From contig CAZVAR010000102.1 of assembly GCA_964625225.1 (NCBI GenBank), positions 1-14,080 of the forward strand: DNA of 14,080 bases, read 5' to 3'. This DNA is from CAZVAR01 sp964625225 (GTDB taxonomy: Bacteria; Pseudomonadota; Alphaproteobacteria; JAJUGE01). Numbering within the stretch: position 1 is the stretch's first letter; each line of letters opens with the position of its first letter. This document shows positions 6,702 through 14,080 of this stretch, in pieces. Under the pieces are notes generated by a model. That model searched no databases. It was not told where the DNA came from and saw nothing but the letters and a program-made list of their open reading frames with translations. A program made the position numbers and the translations under genes.

Positions 6702-7439
6702 TCACGTCACCTGTTTCGTGGTCGAGCGCCATTGCCGAAAGCTGATCACCTCGCCGTTGCGGGTGTCGTCGGGGCTTGCCAGCTCGACGAAGAGAGGGGC
6801 CACCTCTTCGGGCGCCGGCAGCGTCTCGGGGTTCTCGCCCGGATAGGCCTTGGCGCGCATGGCCGTCCGGACGCCGCCGGGATTGATGAGATTGGCGCGC
6901 ACCGGGGTACGCTCCATCTCCTGGGCGTAGGTCTTGACCAGCGCTTCGAGGCCGGCCTTCGAGACGGCATACGGCCCCCAGTAGGCATGCGTGCCCGTGG
7001 CGGCTCCGGAGGTTACGAAGATCGCCCGGCCGGCATCAGACTTGCGCAACAGCGGGTCGCAGGTGCGGATCAGGCGCCAGTTGGCCGTGAGATTGATATT
7101 GATGACGTCCTGCCACGCGTCGGCCGTGATGTGCCCCAGCGGCGACAGCGGCCCGAGGATGCCAGCGTTGCCGACCAGGATGTCGAGCTTGCCCCAGCGC
7201 TGGAACAGAGTGGGGCCGAGCCCGTCGAGCTTGTCGCCGTTGCGCAAATCGAGCTGGAGCAGCGTGGCCGAGCCGCCGGCGTCGCGCACCTCGTCGTCCA
7301 CCTCCTCCAGGGCACCTTGCGTGCGGGCGAGCAGAACCACGTGAGCGCCTTCACGGGCAAGAGCCACTGCCACGGCGCGTCCGATCCCGCGCGAGGCGCC
7401 GGTGATGAGGGCAATTCGGCCTTGAAGGCTTTTGGTCAT
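6702..7439 (-). CDS. Short-chain dehydrogenase/reductase (SDR) of unknown substrate
   Basis: 245 residues, the normal length of a classical SDR. It shows the Rossmann nucleotide-binding motif TGASRGIG (13-20), NAG (91-93) and the catalytic Ser144, Tyr157 and Lys161 (YAVSK). An Arg (Arg39, in LLARTQ) after the second strand suggests preference for NADP(H), an inference from the family. The substrate is not predictable; the C-terminus (FRQWRSTTKQVT) is short. The ATG at 7439 gives a standard N-terminus (MTKSLQGRIALITGASRG), with AGG within a dozen bases upstream. An SDR gene downstream of purF is a familiar arrangement in Rhizobiales, but here the TAXI-like gene lies between them, 69 bp upstream. 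The 121 bp after the stop codon show no clear terminator. Confidence 0.92.
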   Translation of the reverse strand: MTKSLQGRIALITGASRGIGRAVAVALAREGAHVVLLARTQGALEEVDDEVRDAGGSATLLQLDLRNGDKLDGLGPTLFQRWGKLDILVGNAGILGPLSPLGHITADAWQDVININLTANWRLIRTCDPLLRKSDAGRAIFVTSGAATGTHAYWGPYAVSKAGLEALVKTYAQEMERTPVRANLINPGGVRTAMRAKAYPGENPETLPAPEEVAPLFVELASPDDTRNGEVISFRQWRSTTKQVT

Positions 7440-7508
7440 CCGCTCGCCTGCTCCCGATCCGATTTCACCTTCACGAACTCACGATTTTACGACCTGTCGG
7501 ACTCCGGC

Positions 7509-8684
7509 CTACTGCTGCGGATCCGTGTCAGGTGCCGGGGGCTGCCCTTCCGGTGGCTGCTCATCGTTCGGCTTTGGCTCCATGAACTCCTTCAAGCCCT
7601 CGCGCGCTCTTTCGTACATCTTCAATCCGTAGTCCTTGGCCTTCTCCAAAGCAGGCTTGGCGGCCTCGACGGCCTTGTCGGTCGCCTCCTTGGCGCGCTC
7701 GAGATAGGGCTGCGCCTGCTCCTTGGCCTTCTCGGAGGCCTGCATCAGCTTCTCGGCGCTGGCCGCTGACAGCTCCTTCGTGCGGGCGATCACGCGCGCG
7801 ATGGTGCTCTCGTGCGGAAGCAGGGTTTCGGGACGCAGGGCGCGCACCGTGGCAATCAGGTCCTCGTGGTCCTGCCGGGCTTTCGGGTCAGCGATCTTTT
7901 CCGGCGAACCCGTGAACAGCACCATCGGCGTGCAGGCCGTCACGACCTTTCGCGCTGTGGTCAACCAGTCCGCATTCGAGACCTGCGTCTCCTGCGCGAA
8001 ATAGACCTTGTGGCCCCCGATGTGCTGGCGGAGAATTTCGCGATCGATGATCGGCACGTAATGCCCGCCGAGCTCACGGACCAGAGCGAAACGGGAATCG
8101 TCCGGATCGGGGAACTCGACGAAGAACGCCACCGCGTTCTCCTGCGAAAGCGCCTCGCGGATGGCCTGCTCAGCGCTCGCTGCATGCTGGACTGCGGCGG
8201 CCTTGCCGAGGCCGGCCGCGTCGATCTGGTGAAGAATGCCGAACGTGTCGGCACTGCCGGACTCCTGCGGCGGCAGATGGAAGCTCAACTCGGCCGCGCG
8301 GGCTGACAACTCGCCGAAGCTCTGAAGGTCGCGCCGCGTTGACACGGCGAACAGGCATTGGCGTACATCGTCCGTCCGAACGGCGACGACGGCGCCGGCA
8401 TCCTCTGCGTTCGCCAGCCTGTGCGCGAACACATCGAGCTGGCCGTAGCCGAGCTGCGCGGGGCTGGCCATCACTTCGCGGATGTTTTCCGCCGTTCCGG
8501 AGGAGGGCTCGCACGTGTAGGCAAACTCGGCACGGGCGAGCTGATCGGCGAGTACCGGGCAGAAGCGGGCGTGATAGGTGCCGGCCTCCTCGCCCGTATT
8601 GATGCGCTCGGCAAAAGCCTGTCCGGCGGCACCGCCCAGGAGGGACGCGAAGGCTGTTGCGGCGAGCACATGCTTTGCGATCAT
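7509..8684 (-). CDS. Secreted TAXI-like (TRAP-associated) solute-binding protein with helical C-terminal tail
   Basis: 391 residues. A signal peptide with a cleavage site likely after AFA (25/26) sends it to the periplasm. The region about 27-290 resembles TAXI-type periplasmic binding proteins: INTGEEAGTYHARFCPVLAD for the first strand-helix unit, then EPSSGTAENIREVM and QLGYGQLDVFAHR, as in TAXI proteins reading STGASVENI and DLGFVQSD. Residues about 303-369 then form a long charged Ala/Lys/Glu-rich helical segment with repeated EKAKE, ERAKEAT and EKAKDYG units, resembling LEA or apolipoprotein-type amphipathic helices. It ends in an acidic proline-rich tail (370-391). TAXI proteins are usually about 320 residues without this tail. 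No TRAP membrane subunits are nearby, so transport is unproven; it may act as a sensor or in the envelope. The ATG at 8684 is fixed by GGGGAGG eight bases upstream. The gene lies 123 bp after purF. Confidence 0.78.
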   Translation of the reverse strand: MIAKHVLAATAFASLLGGAAGQAFAERINTGEEAGTYHARFCPVLADQLARAEFAYTCEPSSGTAENIREVMASPAQLGYGQLDVFAHRLANAEDAGAVVAVRTDDVRQCLFAVSTRRDLQSFGELSARAAELSFHLPPQESGSADTFGILHQIDAAGLGKAAAVQHAASAEQAIREALSQENAVAFFVEFPDPDDSRFALVRELGGHYVPIIDREILRQHIGGHKVYFAQETQVSNADWLTTARKVVTACTPMVLFTGSPEKIADPKARQDHEDLIATVRALRPETLLPHESTIARVIARTKELSAASAEKLMQASEKAKEQAQPYLERAKEATDKAVEAAKPALEKAKDYGLKMYERAREGLKEFMEPKPNDEQPPEGQPPAPDTDPQQ

Positions 8685-8692
8685 TGGGCAAA

Positions 8693-8699
8693 CCTCCCC
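8693..8699 (-). promoter_or_regulatory. Ribosome binding site of the TAXI-like gene
   Basis: GGGGAGG on the minus strand lies eight bases before ATG 8684. The rest of the 123-bp gap back to purF (8685-8807) holds a small palindrome, ATCCG-GAA-CGGAT at 8762-8774, and no clear promoter or terminator. Confidence 0.75.
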
Positions 8700-8807
8700 A
8701 ATCGGGCCAGCCGGGAGCTTCGTTCAGGGAACGCAGCTCTTTCGGTTCAGGAGCAGATCATATCCGGAACGGATGACGCAAGCCTGACTGCCGGCCAGGG
8801 TGCGCCG

Positions 8808-10277
8808 TCACCGGGCTTCGGCGAGAAGAGAGAGCTGGCGCGGTGCCGAGCCGCCGGTCACGTCGGTGAGGTCCGTCGGGTATTCGCCGGTGAAGCAATG
8901 GTCGCTGAACTGCGGAGTGAAGTTGTCGCGGCCGTCGTAGCCCATTGCACGGTAAAGCCCGTCCACGGACAGGAACTGGAGCGAATCGGCGCCCATGAAG
9001 GCGCGCATCTCCTCCAGTGACATTTCGGCGGCCAGCAGCTCCGTGCGCGAGGGCGTGTCGATACCGTAGTAGTCGCCGTATTTGATCTCGGGAGAGGCGA
9101 TACGCATGTGCACCTCGCGCGCGCCGGCTTCCCGCATCATGGTGACGATCTTCTTCGAGGTGGTGCCGCGCACGACACTGTCGTCGATCAGGACGATGCT
9201 CTTGCCGCGAATGGCGGCGGAATTGGCCGAATGCTTGAGCTTCACGCCGAGCTGGCGGATGCGCTGCTCCGGCTCGATGAAGGTGCGTCCGACGTAGTGG
9301 TTGCGGATGATGCCGAGCTCGAACGGCAAGGACGCGGCTTCCGCATAGCCAATGGCGGCGGGCACGCCGGAGTCGGGCACGGGCACGACCACGTTCGCCG
9401 CGGCCGGTGCCTCTTGCGCCAGCTCGGAGCCCATCCGCTTGCGGACCTCGTAAACGTTGCGCCCGCCGACGATGGAATCCGGGCGGGCGAAGTAGATGTA
9501 CTCGAAGATGCAGGGCCGGGCCGGGCGCATGGGGAAGGGACGATGGCTCTCCAGGCCCTCGGCCGTAATCACCACCACCTCGCCGTTCTCGACCTCGCGT
9601 ACGAACTCGGCGCCGACGATGTCGAGCGCGCAGGTCTCGGAAGCGAGCACGTTAGCCGAACCGATCCGGCCGATCACCAGCGGGCGGATGCCGACGGGAT
9701 CACGGGCACCGATCAGCATGTCGTTGGTCAAACAGACGAAGGCGTACGCGCCCTCGAGCTGACGGAGCGCGTCGATGAGGCGCTCGACGATGCGCCGCTT
9801 TTGCGAGCGCGCGATGAGGTGGTGGATGACCTCGGTATCNNNNNNNNNNACGAGCTCGCGGCGCAGCATCAAGGCATTGGTGAGATTGCCGTTGTGGCCG
9901 ACAGCAAAGCCGCCCGTCTCCAGATCGGCGAACAGCGGCTGAACGTTGCGGAGGATCGTCTCGCCGGTGGTCGAGTAGTGGACGTGCCCCACGGCCATGC
10001 GGCCGCGCAGCCGTTTGATCACGTCGACCTTGTTGAAGTTGTCGCCGACGAGGCCGAGCCGCCGCTCCGAATGGAACTGCTGGCCGTCGAAGGTGACGAT
10101 GCCCGCCGCCTCCTGCCCGCGGTGCTGCAGGGCGTGCAGGCCCAGCGCGGTCAGGGCCGCCGCATCGTCGTGGCCGATGACGCCGAAAACGCCGCACTCC
10201 TCGCGCAGCCGGTCGTCGCCATACCGCAGCCAGCGGGGGTCATCGAGCTCCAGATCAGAATCCGCTTTGCCCGCCAT
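8808..10277 (-). CDS. purF: Amidophosphoribosyltransferase PurF, interrupted by an assembly gap
   Basis: Catalyses the first committed step of purine synthesis: glutamine plus PRPP to 5-phosphoribosylamine. The N-terminal Ntn-type glutaminase domain follows a 27-residue leader; Cys28 in REECGVFGV is the expected catalytic nucleophile after leader removal. Other landmarks are QHRGQEAAGI, HVHYSTTG, GHNGNLTNA and, in the phosphoribosyltransferase domain, the PRPP loop VLIDDSVVRGTTS. Of the Fe-S ligands known in Bacillus PurF, the Cys in PCIFEYIYF is kept, but the position in KYGDYYGID is not Cys and the C-terminal pair is reduced to one Cys (SDHCFTGEYP), so a 4Fe-4S cluster is unlikely. The ATG at 10277 has GGAG nearby. 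Ten Ns at 9840-9849 follow RRELV and precede DTEVIHHL; the usual stretch ending in STS is missing, so the 489-residue model is too short. It lies downstream of cvpA, an arrangement also known in E. coli. Confidence 0.97.
   Translation of the reverse strand: MAGKADSDLELDDPRWLRYGDDRLREECGVFGVIGHDDAAALTALGLHALQHRGQEAAGIVTFDGQQFHSERRLGLVGDNFNKVDVIKRLRGRMAVGHVHYSTTGETILRNVQPLFADLETGGFAVGHNGNLTNALMLRRELXXXXDTEVIHHLIARSQKRRIVERLIDALRQLEGAYAFVCLTNDMLIGARDPVGIRPLVIGRIGSANVLASETCALDIVGAEFVREVENGEVVVITAEGLESHRPFPMRPARPCIFEYIYFARPDSIVGGRNVYEVRKRMGSELAQEAPAAANVVVPVPDSGVPAAIGYAEAASLPFELGIIRNHYVGRTFIEPEQRIRQLGVKLKHSANSAAIRGKSIVLIDDSVVRGTTSKKIVTMMREAGAREVHMRIASPEIKYGDYYGIDTPSRTELLAAEMSLEEMRAFMGADSLQFLSVDGLYRAMGYDGRDNFTPQFSDHCFTGEYPTDLTDVTGGSAPRQLSLLAEAR
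9840..9849. other. Assembly gap (10 N) inside purF
   Basis: Ten undetermined bases in the glutaminase domain. About ten residues are expected here from the family, but the gap has room for only three or so. Confidence 0.95.
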
Positions 10278-10338
10278 CAGAGTCTCCGATCCGTCTCGAT
10301 GATGATGGAACGCTCGCTACCCCGAGCGCCTTGCCGCA

Positions 10339-10980
10339 TCAGCCGTGATCGGCGGGGCTCCCGGTGTGCGTGACTGATATATGAAATTTGACCGGATACA
10401 ACACCGCGACATCCTGAAACTTTGGAGAAGTCGTCGCGCCCTGCTGATCGAAACCGTTCGGCTCCGTGAGGGTCGAGGGCACGTATTGCGACAGGATGAT
10501 CCGGAAGGTCTCGCCCGTGCTGCGGATCATCGGCAGCGATTTGGCCTCTCGCACCCACGGAACCTGCTGCTGCGGGTCGGGCACGAACGACTCGTAAAAC
10601 ATGTACGGGATTACAACGAGCACGAACCCGCGGACGACGCCGAACAGGAAGCCCAGGATGCGGTCGATCATTCCCACGCGGCTGTCGAGGATCGTATCGG
10701 AGATGCGCGCCGTGATCAGGTGCACGATGACCAGCACGATCAGGAAGATGACCGCGCCGACGGCAATTTGCGCGATGGAGACGGGCGCGTTGATCTGCTG
10801 CGCCAGATCCTCGGCGAACGGCCTGTGGAAAAGGACGAAGTAGAGCACCGCCGCAGCCGCAGCGAGCCAGGACAGGATCGACAGGAGTTCTCGCGTCAGA
10901 CCGCGATACATGGCCAGCAGGCCGGACAGAAAGCAGATGGCCAGAAGGCCAGCGTCGAGATAGGTCAGCGGCCCGATCAT
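10339..10980 (-). CDS. cvpA: CvpA family inner-membrane protein
   Basis: 213 residues with four predicted membrane helices at about 7-25, 31-51, 67-91 and 108-128, and the family segment MIDRILGFLFGVVRGFV (104-120). CvpA was found as a gene needed for colicin V production and is linked to envelope homeostasis; its molecular activity is not settled. I chose the ATG at 10980 because GAGGGAG (10995-10989) lies eight bases upstream and the protein then begins MIGPLTYLDAGLL. The frame is open to 11061 but would reach into the 3' end of radA. The last 30 or so residues (from GATTSPKFQD) are not typical of CvpA, and the DNA there is unusually AT-rich. The gap to purF is 61 bp and to radA 52 bp, so all three are probably co-transcribed. 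Confidence 0.9.
   Translation of the reverse strand: MIGPLTYLDAGLLAICFLSGLLAMYRGLTRELLSILSWLAAAAAVLYFVLFHRPFAEDLAQQINAPVSIAQIAVGAVIFLIVLVIVHLITARISDTILDSRVGMIDRILGFLFGVVRGFVLVVIPYMFYESFVPDPQQQVPWVREAKSLPMIRSTGETFRIILSQYVPSTLTEPNGFDQQGATTSPKFQDVAVLYPVKFHISVTHTGSPADHG
10374..10401 (-). promoter_or_regulatory. Possible promoter for purF inside the cvpA 3' end
   Basis: On the minus strand TTGTAT (10401-10396) and TATCAG (10379-10374) lie 16 bases apart in an AT-rich island, roughly 100 bases before the purF start. Each box matches only four of six consensus positions. A weak candidate. Confidence 0.22.
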
Positions 10981-10988
10981 GATCGAGG

Positions 10989-10995
10989 CTCCCTC
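10989..10995 (-). promoter_or_regulatory. Ribosome binding site of cvpA
   Basis: GAGGGAG on the minus strand lies eight bases before ATG 10980. It favours this start over upstream in-frame codons. Confidence 0.7.
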
Positions 10996-11032
10996 AGGTA
11001 CTCTTCGGCAAGCGGGATGTGTCCCCGCAACT

Positions 11033-12412
11033 TCAGTCGCACGGCGACAACTGCTCCGCAAGCTTCTTCAAATGTGGGATACGTTGCAAAGAAAGCGTCA
11101 ACGCTGAGGCATCGACCTCCCCGGCCTGCGGCAGAGTGGCCTGCCCGAACCCGAGCTTCTGTGCCTCTTTCAGCCTCGTGGTCATGTGTGCAGCGGCCCG
11201 AACCGCGCCGGAAAGGCTGATCTCGCCGAAGAAAACCTGATTCTGGGGCAGTGCAACACCTGAAATCGACGAGAGCAGAGCGGCGGCGGCGGCAAGGTCT
11301 GCGGCGGGCTCGGTGATCTTCAGGCCGCCGGCGACGTTCAGGTACACGTCGTTCTGCCCGAAGCTCACACCGCAGCGGGCGTCGAGAACGGCGAGCAGCA
11401 TAGACAACCGGTTTGCGTCCCAGCCGACGACGGCACGGCGCGGGGTGCCGAGCGTGGTGGGTGCGACGAGAGCCTGGATCTCGACGAGCAGGGGACGCGT
11501 CCCTTCGATCCCGGCAAAGACCGCCGAACCGGGCGTGAGCGCGTCGCGGTCGCCGAGGAACAGCTCGGACGGGTTGGCGACCTCGCGCAGGCCCTGGCCC
11601 ACCATCTCGAAGACGCCGATCTCGTCCGTGGCGCCGAACCGGTTCTTGACCGCGCGCAGGATGCGGAACGGGTGGCCGCGATCGCCCTCGAAATAGAGCA
11701 CCGTATCAACCATGTGCTCGACCACCTTGGGACCGGCTATCTGGCCCTCCTTGGTGACATGGCCGACGAGCAGCAGCGCGCTGCCGTGTGATTTGGCGAA
11801 CCGGATAAGAGCCTGGGTTGCGGCCCGCACCTGACTGACCGTGCCGGGTGCGGCTTCAAGGGCATCCGCCCAGAGCGTCTGGATCGAGTCGATGACGACC
11901 AGGTCGGGGCGGCGGCCATCGGCGAGCGTCGCGAGGATGTTGGCGAGGTTCGTCTCGGAGGCGAGTGCGACGGGTGCAGCCGCGAGCCCCAGCCGTTCCG
12001 CTCGCAACCGCACCTGCGCGACGGCTTCCTCGCCGGAGAAGTAGACCGCGCGCTGGCCTCTGACGGCGAGAGAGGCGCAGAGCTGCAGCAGCAGGGTAGA
12101 CTTGCCGATGCCGGGCTCACCGCCTATCAGCAGCGCGGAGCCCGGCACGATGCCGCCGCCCGTCACCCGGTCGAGCTCTTCAAGGCCGGTGGGAAGACGG
12201 GGAGCCGATTCGGTGCTGCCCGAAAGGGGCTCGAGCGTGATGACTCGGCCGCGCGACGAACCGGAAAGACCGGAGCCGGGCGGAGTGGGGCCGGCGCTGG
12301 CCTCCTCGACAAGCGTATTCCACTCCTCGCAGCTCGCGCACTTGCCGGTCCAGCGGTTGGAAACGGCGCCGCAGCTCTGGCAGACGAACGTGGCTTTCGC
12401 GGCCTTGGCCAT
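11033..12412 (-). CDS. radA: DNA repair protein RadA (Sms)
   Basis: A RecA-related ATPase that helps process recombination intermediates and drives branch migration. The 459 residues are near the usual 450-460. It has the N-terminal C4 zinc finger (CQSC at 11-14 and CASC at 25-28), Walker A GEPGIGKST (98-106), Walker B LVVIDS (171-176), the RadA-specific KNRFG motif (256-260), and a C-terminal Lon-like domain (about 270-450) with YLNVAGGLKITEPAADLAAA and FFGEISLSGAVR. Two in-frame ATGs, 12421 and 12412, compete. GGGGGG sits directly against 12421 but nine bases before 12412, so I chose 12412 (MAKAAKATFVCQSC). It lies between alr and cvpA on the same strand, with a 72-bp gap to alr that contains an inverted repeat. 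Confidence 0.97.
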   Translation of the reverse strand: MAKAAKATFVCQSCGAVSNRWTGKCASCEEWNTLVEEASAGPTPPGSGLSGSSRGRVITLEPLSGSTESAPRLPTGLEELDRVTGGGIVPGSALLIGGEPGIGKSTLLLQLCASLAVRGQRAVYFSGEEAVAQVRLRAERLGLAAAPVALASETNLANILATLADGRRPDLVVIDSIQTLWADALEAAPGTVSQVRAATQALIRFAKSHGSALLLVGHVTKEGQIAGPKVVEHMVDTVLYFEGDRGHPFRILRAVKNRFGATDEIGVFEMVGQGLREVANPSELFLGDRDALTPGSAVFAGIEGTRPLLVEIQALVAPTTLGTPRRAVVGWDANRLSMLLAVLDARCGVSFGQNDVYLNVAGGLKITEPAADLAAAAALLSSISGVALPQNQVFFGEISLSGAVRAAAHMTTRLKEAQKLGFGQATLPQAGEVDASALTLSLQRIPHLKKLAEQLSPCD

Positions 12413-12446
12413 CGGTGTCATCCCCCCAACTGCCTGAGCCGCGGGC

Positions 12447-12477
12447 GTGCAGGCCAACTGACACGGGCTGCCTGCAC
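12447..12477. repeat. Inverted repeat between alr and radA
   Basis: GTGCAGGC (12447-12454) and GCCTGCAC (12470-12477) are perfect 8-bp arms around a 15-nt loop. On the minus-strand transcript this forms a hairpin starting just after the alr stop codon and ending about 35 bases before the radA start. No T-run follows, so it may be a transcript-stabilising or processing structure more than a terminator. Confidence 0.5.
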
Positions 12478-12484
12478 TGGCAGA

Positions 12485-13636
12485 TCAGACCCCGGTTCCT
12501 TCGTAGATGCGGTGCACGCGGCGTCCAAGACGCGACAGCAGCTCGTAACCGATCGTACCCGCCCGGTCGGTCAGGTCGTCGAGCGTGACGCGGTCGCCCA
12601 TCACCTCGACCCAGGCTCCGCGGTACACCTTTTCCGGAGGCACGTCGCTCACGTCGAGCGTGATGAGGTCCATCGACACGCGCCCGATGACGCGCACCGG
12701 ATGCGGACCGATGAAACCGACCGGGCCGGGATTGCCGGTCGGTCCGCTGAGCGCCCGGAGGAACCCGTCCGCGTAGCCGCAGGCGATCGTCGCGACGCGT
12801 TTCGGCCGCTCGATGACGTACGCTCCGCCATAACCGACGGTCTCGCCGGGCTGGGCATCGAAGACCTGCAGTACCTTGGCCGAGAGCCGCACGACGGTCT
12901 GCATCGGATTGGGGCGCTTCTCGTGCGCGCGGCCGCCGTAAAGGACGATTCCCGGCCGCACGAGGTCATAGTGATAGTCGGGCCCCAGGAAGATCCCGCC
13001 GGAGTTGGCGAGGCTGCGCGGTGCCGGTGGCAGGAGCGACGTGAGCCGCTCGAATTTCTCCCTCTGTGCGGCATTCATCGGGTTTTCCGGCACATCCGCA
13101 CAGGCCAGATGGCTCATGATGAGCGACACCCGGAAATTCTCGAGCACCTCCGGATTGCCCGCCAGCTCCTCCACCTCGTAGTCGGGGAGCCCGAGCCGGT
13201 TCATGCCGGTATCGATGTGAATGGCTGCGGACAGGCGCCGGCCGCGATCTCGGCAGTAGGCGGCCCACTCCCGGATCTCGAGCAGGCTGGAAAGCGCGGG
13301 CCGGAGATCGAAACCCGAATAGTATTCGGCCGCGCCCGGTAGCAGGCCGTCCAGAATATAGATGACGGCTCCCGGCTGCACGGCGCGGATCTGCCGGCCC
13401 TCCTCGAGCGTGGCGCAGAAGAAGGTGCGGCAGCCCTCCTCGGTCAGCGCGCGGCAGATTTCCTCGATGCCGAGCCCGTAGGCATTGGCCTTGATGACGC
13501 CGGCGCACTCGGCATTTCCCGACGCCTCGTCGAGCTTGCGCCAGTTGGCACGCAGGGCATCGAGATCGATCCGCAGCACGGCCCGTGCATCGGCCGGGAT
13601 ACGATCCTCCTGCTCGCGTGCTGTTCTGGCGTCCAT
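12485..13636 (-). CDS. alr: Alanine racemase (PLP-dependent)
   Basis: Interconverts L- and D-alanine and so supplies D-Ala for peptidoglycan, in the cytosol. The 383 residues fit the family (about 360-390). The PLP-binding lysine is Lys49 in VIKANAYGLG. The second catalytic residue, Tyr269, lies in ETVGYGGAYV. HIDTGMNRLG (140-149), NSGGIFLGPDY (211-221) and RVSMDLITLDVSDV are typical too. The ATG at 13636 lies eight bases after the dnaB stop codon, so the two genes are probably translated from one message. The Shine-Dalgarno sequence is weak (GAG-rich, within the end of dnaB). The first 18 residues before AVLRIDLDAL are charged and slightly longer than in many homologues. Gene order dnaB-alr-radA is common in Alphaproteobacteria, which supports the biosynthetic role (alr) over a catabolic one (dadX). 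Confidence 0.96.
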   Translation of the reverse strand: MDARTAREQEDRIPADARAVLRIDLDALRANWRKLDEASGNAECAGVIKANAYGLGIEEICRALTEEGCRTFFCATLEEGRQIRAVQPGAVIYILDGLLPGAAEYYSGFDLRPALSSLLEIREWAAYCRDRGRRLSAAIHIDTGMNRLGLPDYEVEELAGNPEVLENFRVSLIMSHLACADVPENPMNAAQREKFERLTSLLPPAPRSLANSGGIFLGPDYHYDLVRPGIVLYGGRAHEKRPNPMQTVVRLSAKVLQVFDAQPGETVGYGGAYVIERPKRVATIACGYADGFLRALSGPTGNPGPVGFIGPHPVRVIGRVSMDLITLDVSDVPPEKVYRGAWVEVMGDRVTLDDLTDRAGTIGYELLSRLGRRVHRIYEGTGV

Positions 13637-13644
13637 TGCTCAAC

Positions 13645-14080
13645 TCACTCGCGCTCGGGCAGCTGATATTCCCGTGCAAGATTGCCGAACCGGGTGAAGT
13701 TCGACTCGAACGACAGTTGCACGGTGCCCGTCGGGCCGTGGCGCTGCTTGCCGATGATGACCTCGGCCTTGCCGTGGACGAGCGTCATCTCCTGCTGCCA
13801 CTTCAACAACTCCTCGACGTTCGATTCGGACGGCTTGCGCCGCTCCACATAGTACTCCTCGCGGAACACGAACATCACCACGTCGGCGTCTTGCTCGATC
13901 GAGCCGGACTCACGCAAGTCCGCGAGCTGCGGCCGCTTGTCCTCCCGCTGTTCCACGGCGCGGGAGAGCTGGGAGAGCGCGATCACCGGCACATTGAGCT
14001 CTTTCGCGAGCGCCTTGAGGCCGGTGGTGATCTCGGACACCTCCTGCACGCGCCCTTCGGCCGAGCGCCGGGAGGAACCC
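13645..14080 (-). CDS. dnaB: Replicative DNA helicase DnaB, C-terminal part (5' end beyond window)
   Basis: The last 144 residues of the hexameric helicase that unwinds DNA ahead of the replisome. The window begins in the C-terminal RecA-like ATPase domain (RRSAEGRVQEVSEITTGLKA), just after where Walker B is expected. Visible motifs are LAKELNVPVIALSQLSRAVE (sensor region), REDKRPQLADLRESGSIEQDAD (the DNA-binding and arginine-finger segment typical of DnaB) and VVMFVFREEYY. It ends with GKQRHGPTGTVQLSFESNFTRFGNL, a standard DnaB C-terminus. The N-terminal domain, linker and Walker A lie past the right edge. No intein is seen in the visible part. The stop is eight bases before alr. Confidence 0.96.
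   Translation of the reverse strand, partial: GSSRRSAEGRVQEVSEITTGLKALAKELNVPVIALSQLSRAVEQREDKRPQLADLRESGSIEQDADVVMFVFREEYYVERRKPSESNVEELLKWQQEMTLVHGKAEVIIGKQRHGPTGTVQLSFESNFTRFGNLAREYQLPERE

Noticed and set aside
7470..7477. TTCACGAA before the SDR gene, reverse complement of TTCGTGAA near 5660
   Set aside because: Eight shared bases without a matching second half-site are too little to claim a common operator.
6663..7769. Long plus-strand open frame across the SDR gene and the end of the TAXI-like gene
   Set aside because: It overlaps two minus-strand genes with good domain evidence. Its leucine-rich end is the reverse reading of the Lys/Glu/Ala helical tail.
8762..8774. Small palindrome ATCCG-GAA-CGGAT between purF and the TAXI-like gene
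   Set aside because: Five-base arms are expected by chance in DNA this GC-rich, and no promoter element is aligned with it.
9108..10373. Long plus-strand open frame across purF
   Set aside because: Antisense to a clear purF gene and has no recognisable motif.

Overview
The window is a GC-rich stretch of bacterial chromosome. Most genes sit on the minus strand. The gene order dnaB - alr - radA - cvpA - purF - (insert) - SDR, read right to left, matches a block I know from Alphaproteobacteria, most typically Hyphomicrobiales (Rhizobiales). That assignment comes from gene order and protein style, not from a search. No rRNA, tRNA, CRISPR array, transposase or integrase is visible.

Right part (about 6.6-14.1 kb): a same-strand housekeeping block. 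It holds the C-terminal end of replicative helicase DnaB (cut by the window edge), alanine racemase (cell wall D-Ala), RadA (recombination and repair), CvpA (inner membrane), PurF (first committed step of purine synthesis), a secreted TAXI-type binding protein with an unusual helical C-terminal tail, and a short-chain dehydrogenase. Gaps are mostly 8-125 bp.

Middle (about 4.2-6.6 kb): also on the minus strand, a diacylglycerol/lipid kinase starting at TTG behind a strong Shine-Dalgarno sequence, then a large lipoprotein of unknown function, perhaps of helical-toroid fold. Two overlapping inverted repeats lie between them.

Left part (1-4.2 kb): tRNA-dihydrouridine synthase A and a TauE/SafE-type membrane exporter (cut by the left edge) form a tight minus-strand pair. 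Divergent from them on the plus strand are an APH-fold phosphotransferase and an orphan tail-fibre-like protein (DUF2793 plus a parallel beta-helix). The latter is the only phage- or gene-transfer-agent-like gene here.

The assembly has two 10-N gaps, one in the lipid kinase gene and one in purF. By family comparison both hide more coding sequence than ten bases, so both protein models are probably shortened. I see no convincing undescribed multi-gene system. The best leads are the orphan tail fibre, the TAXI protein with a helical tail, and the lipoprotein with its palindromic upstream region.
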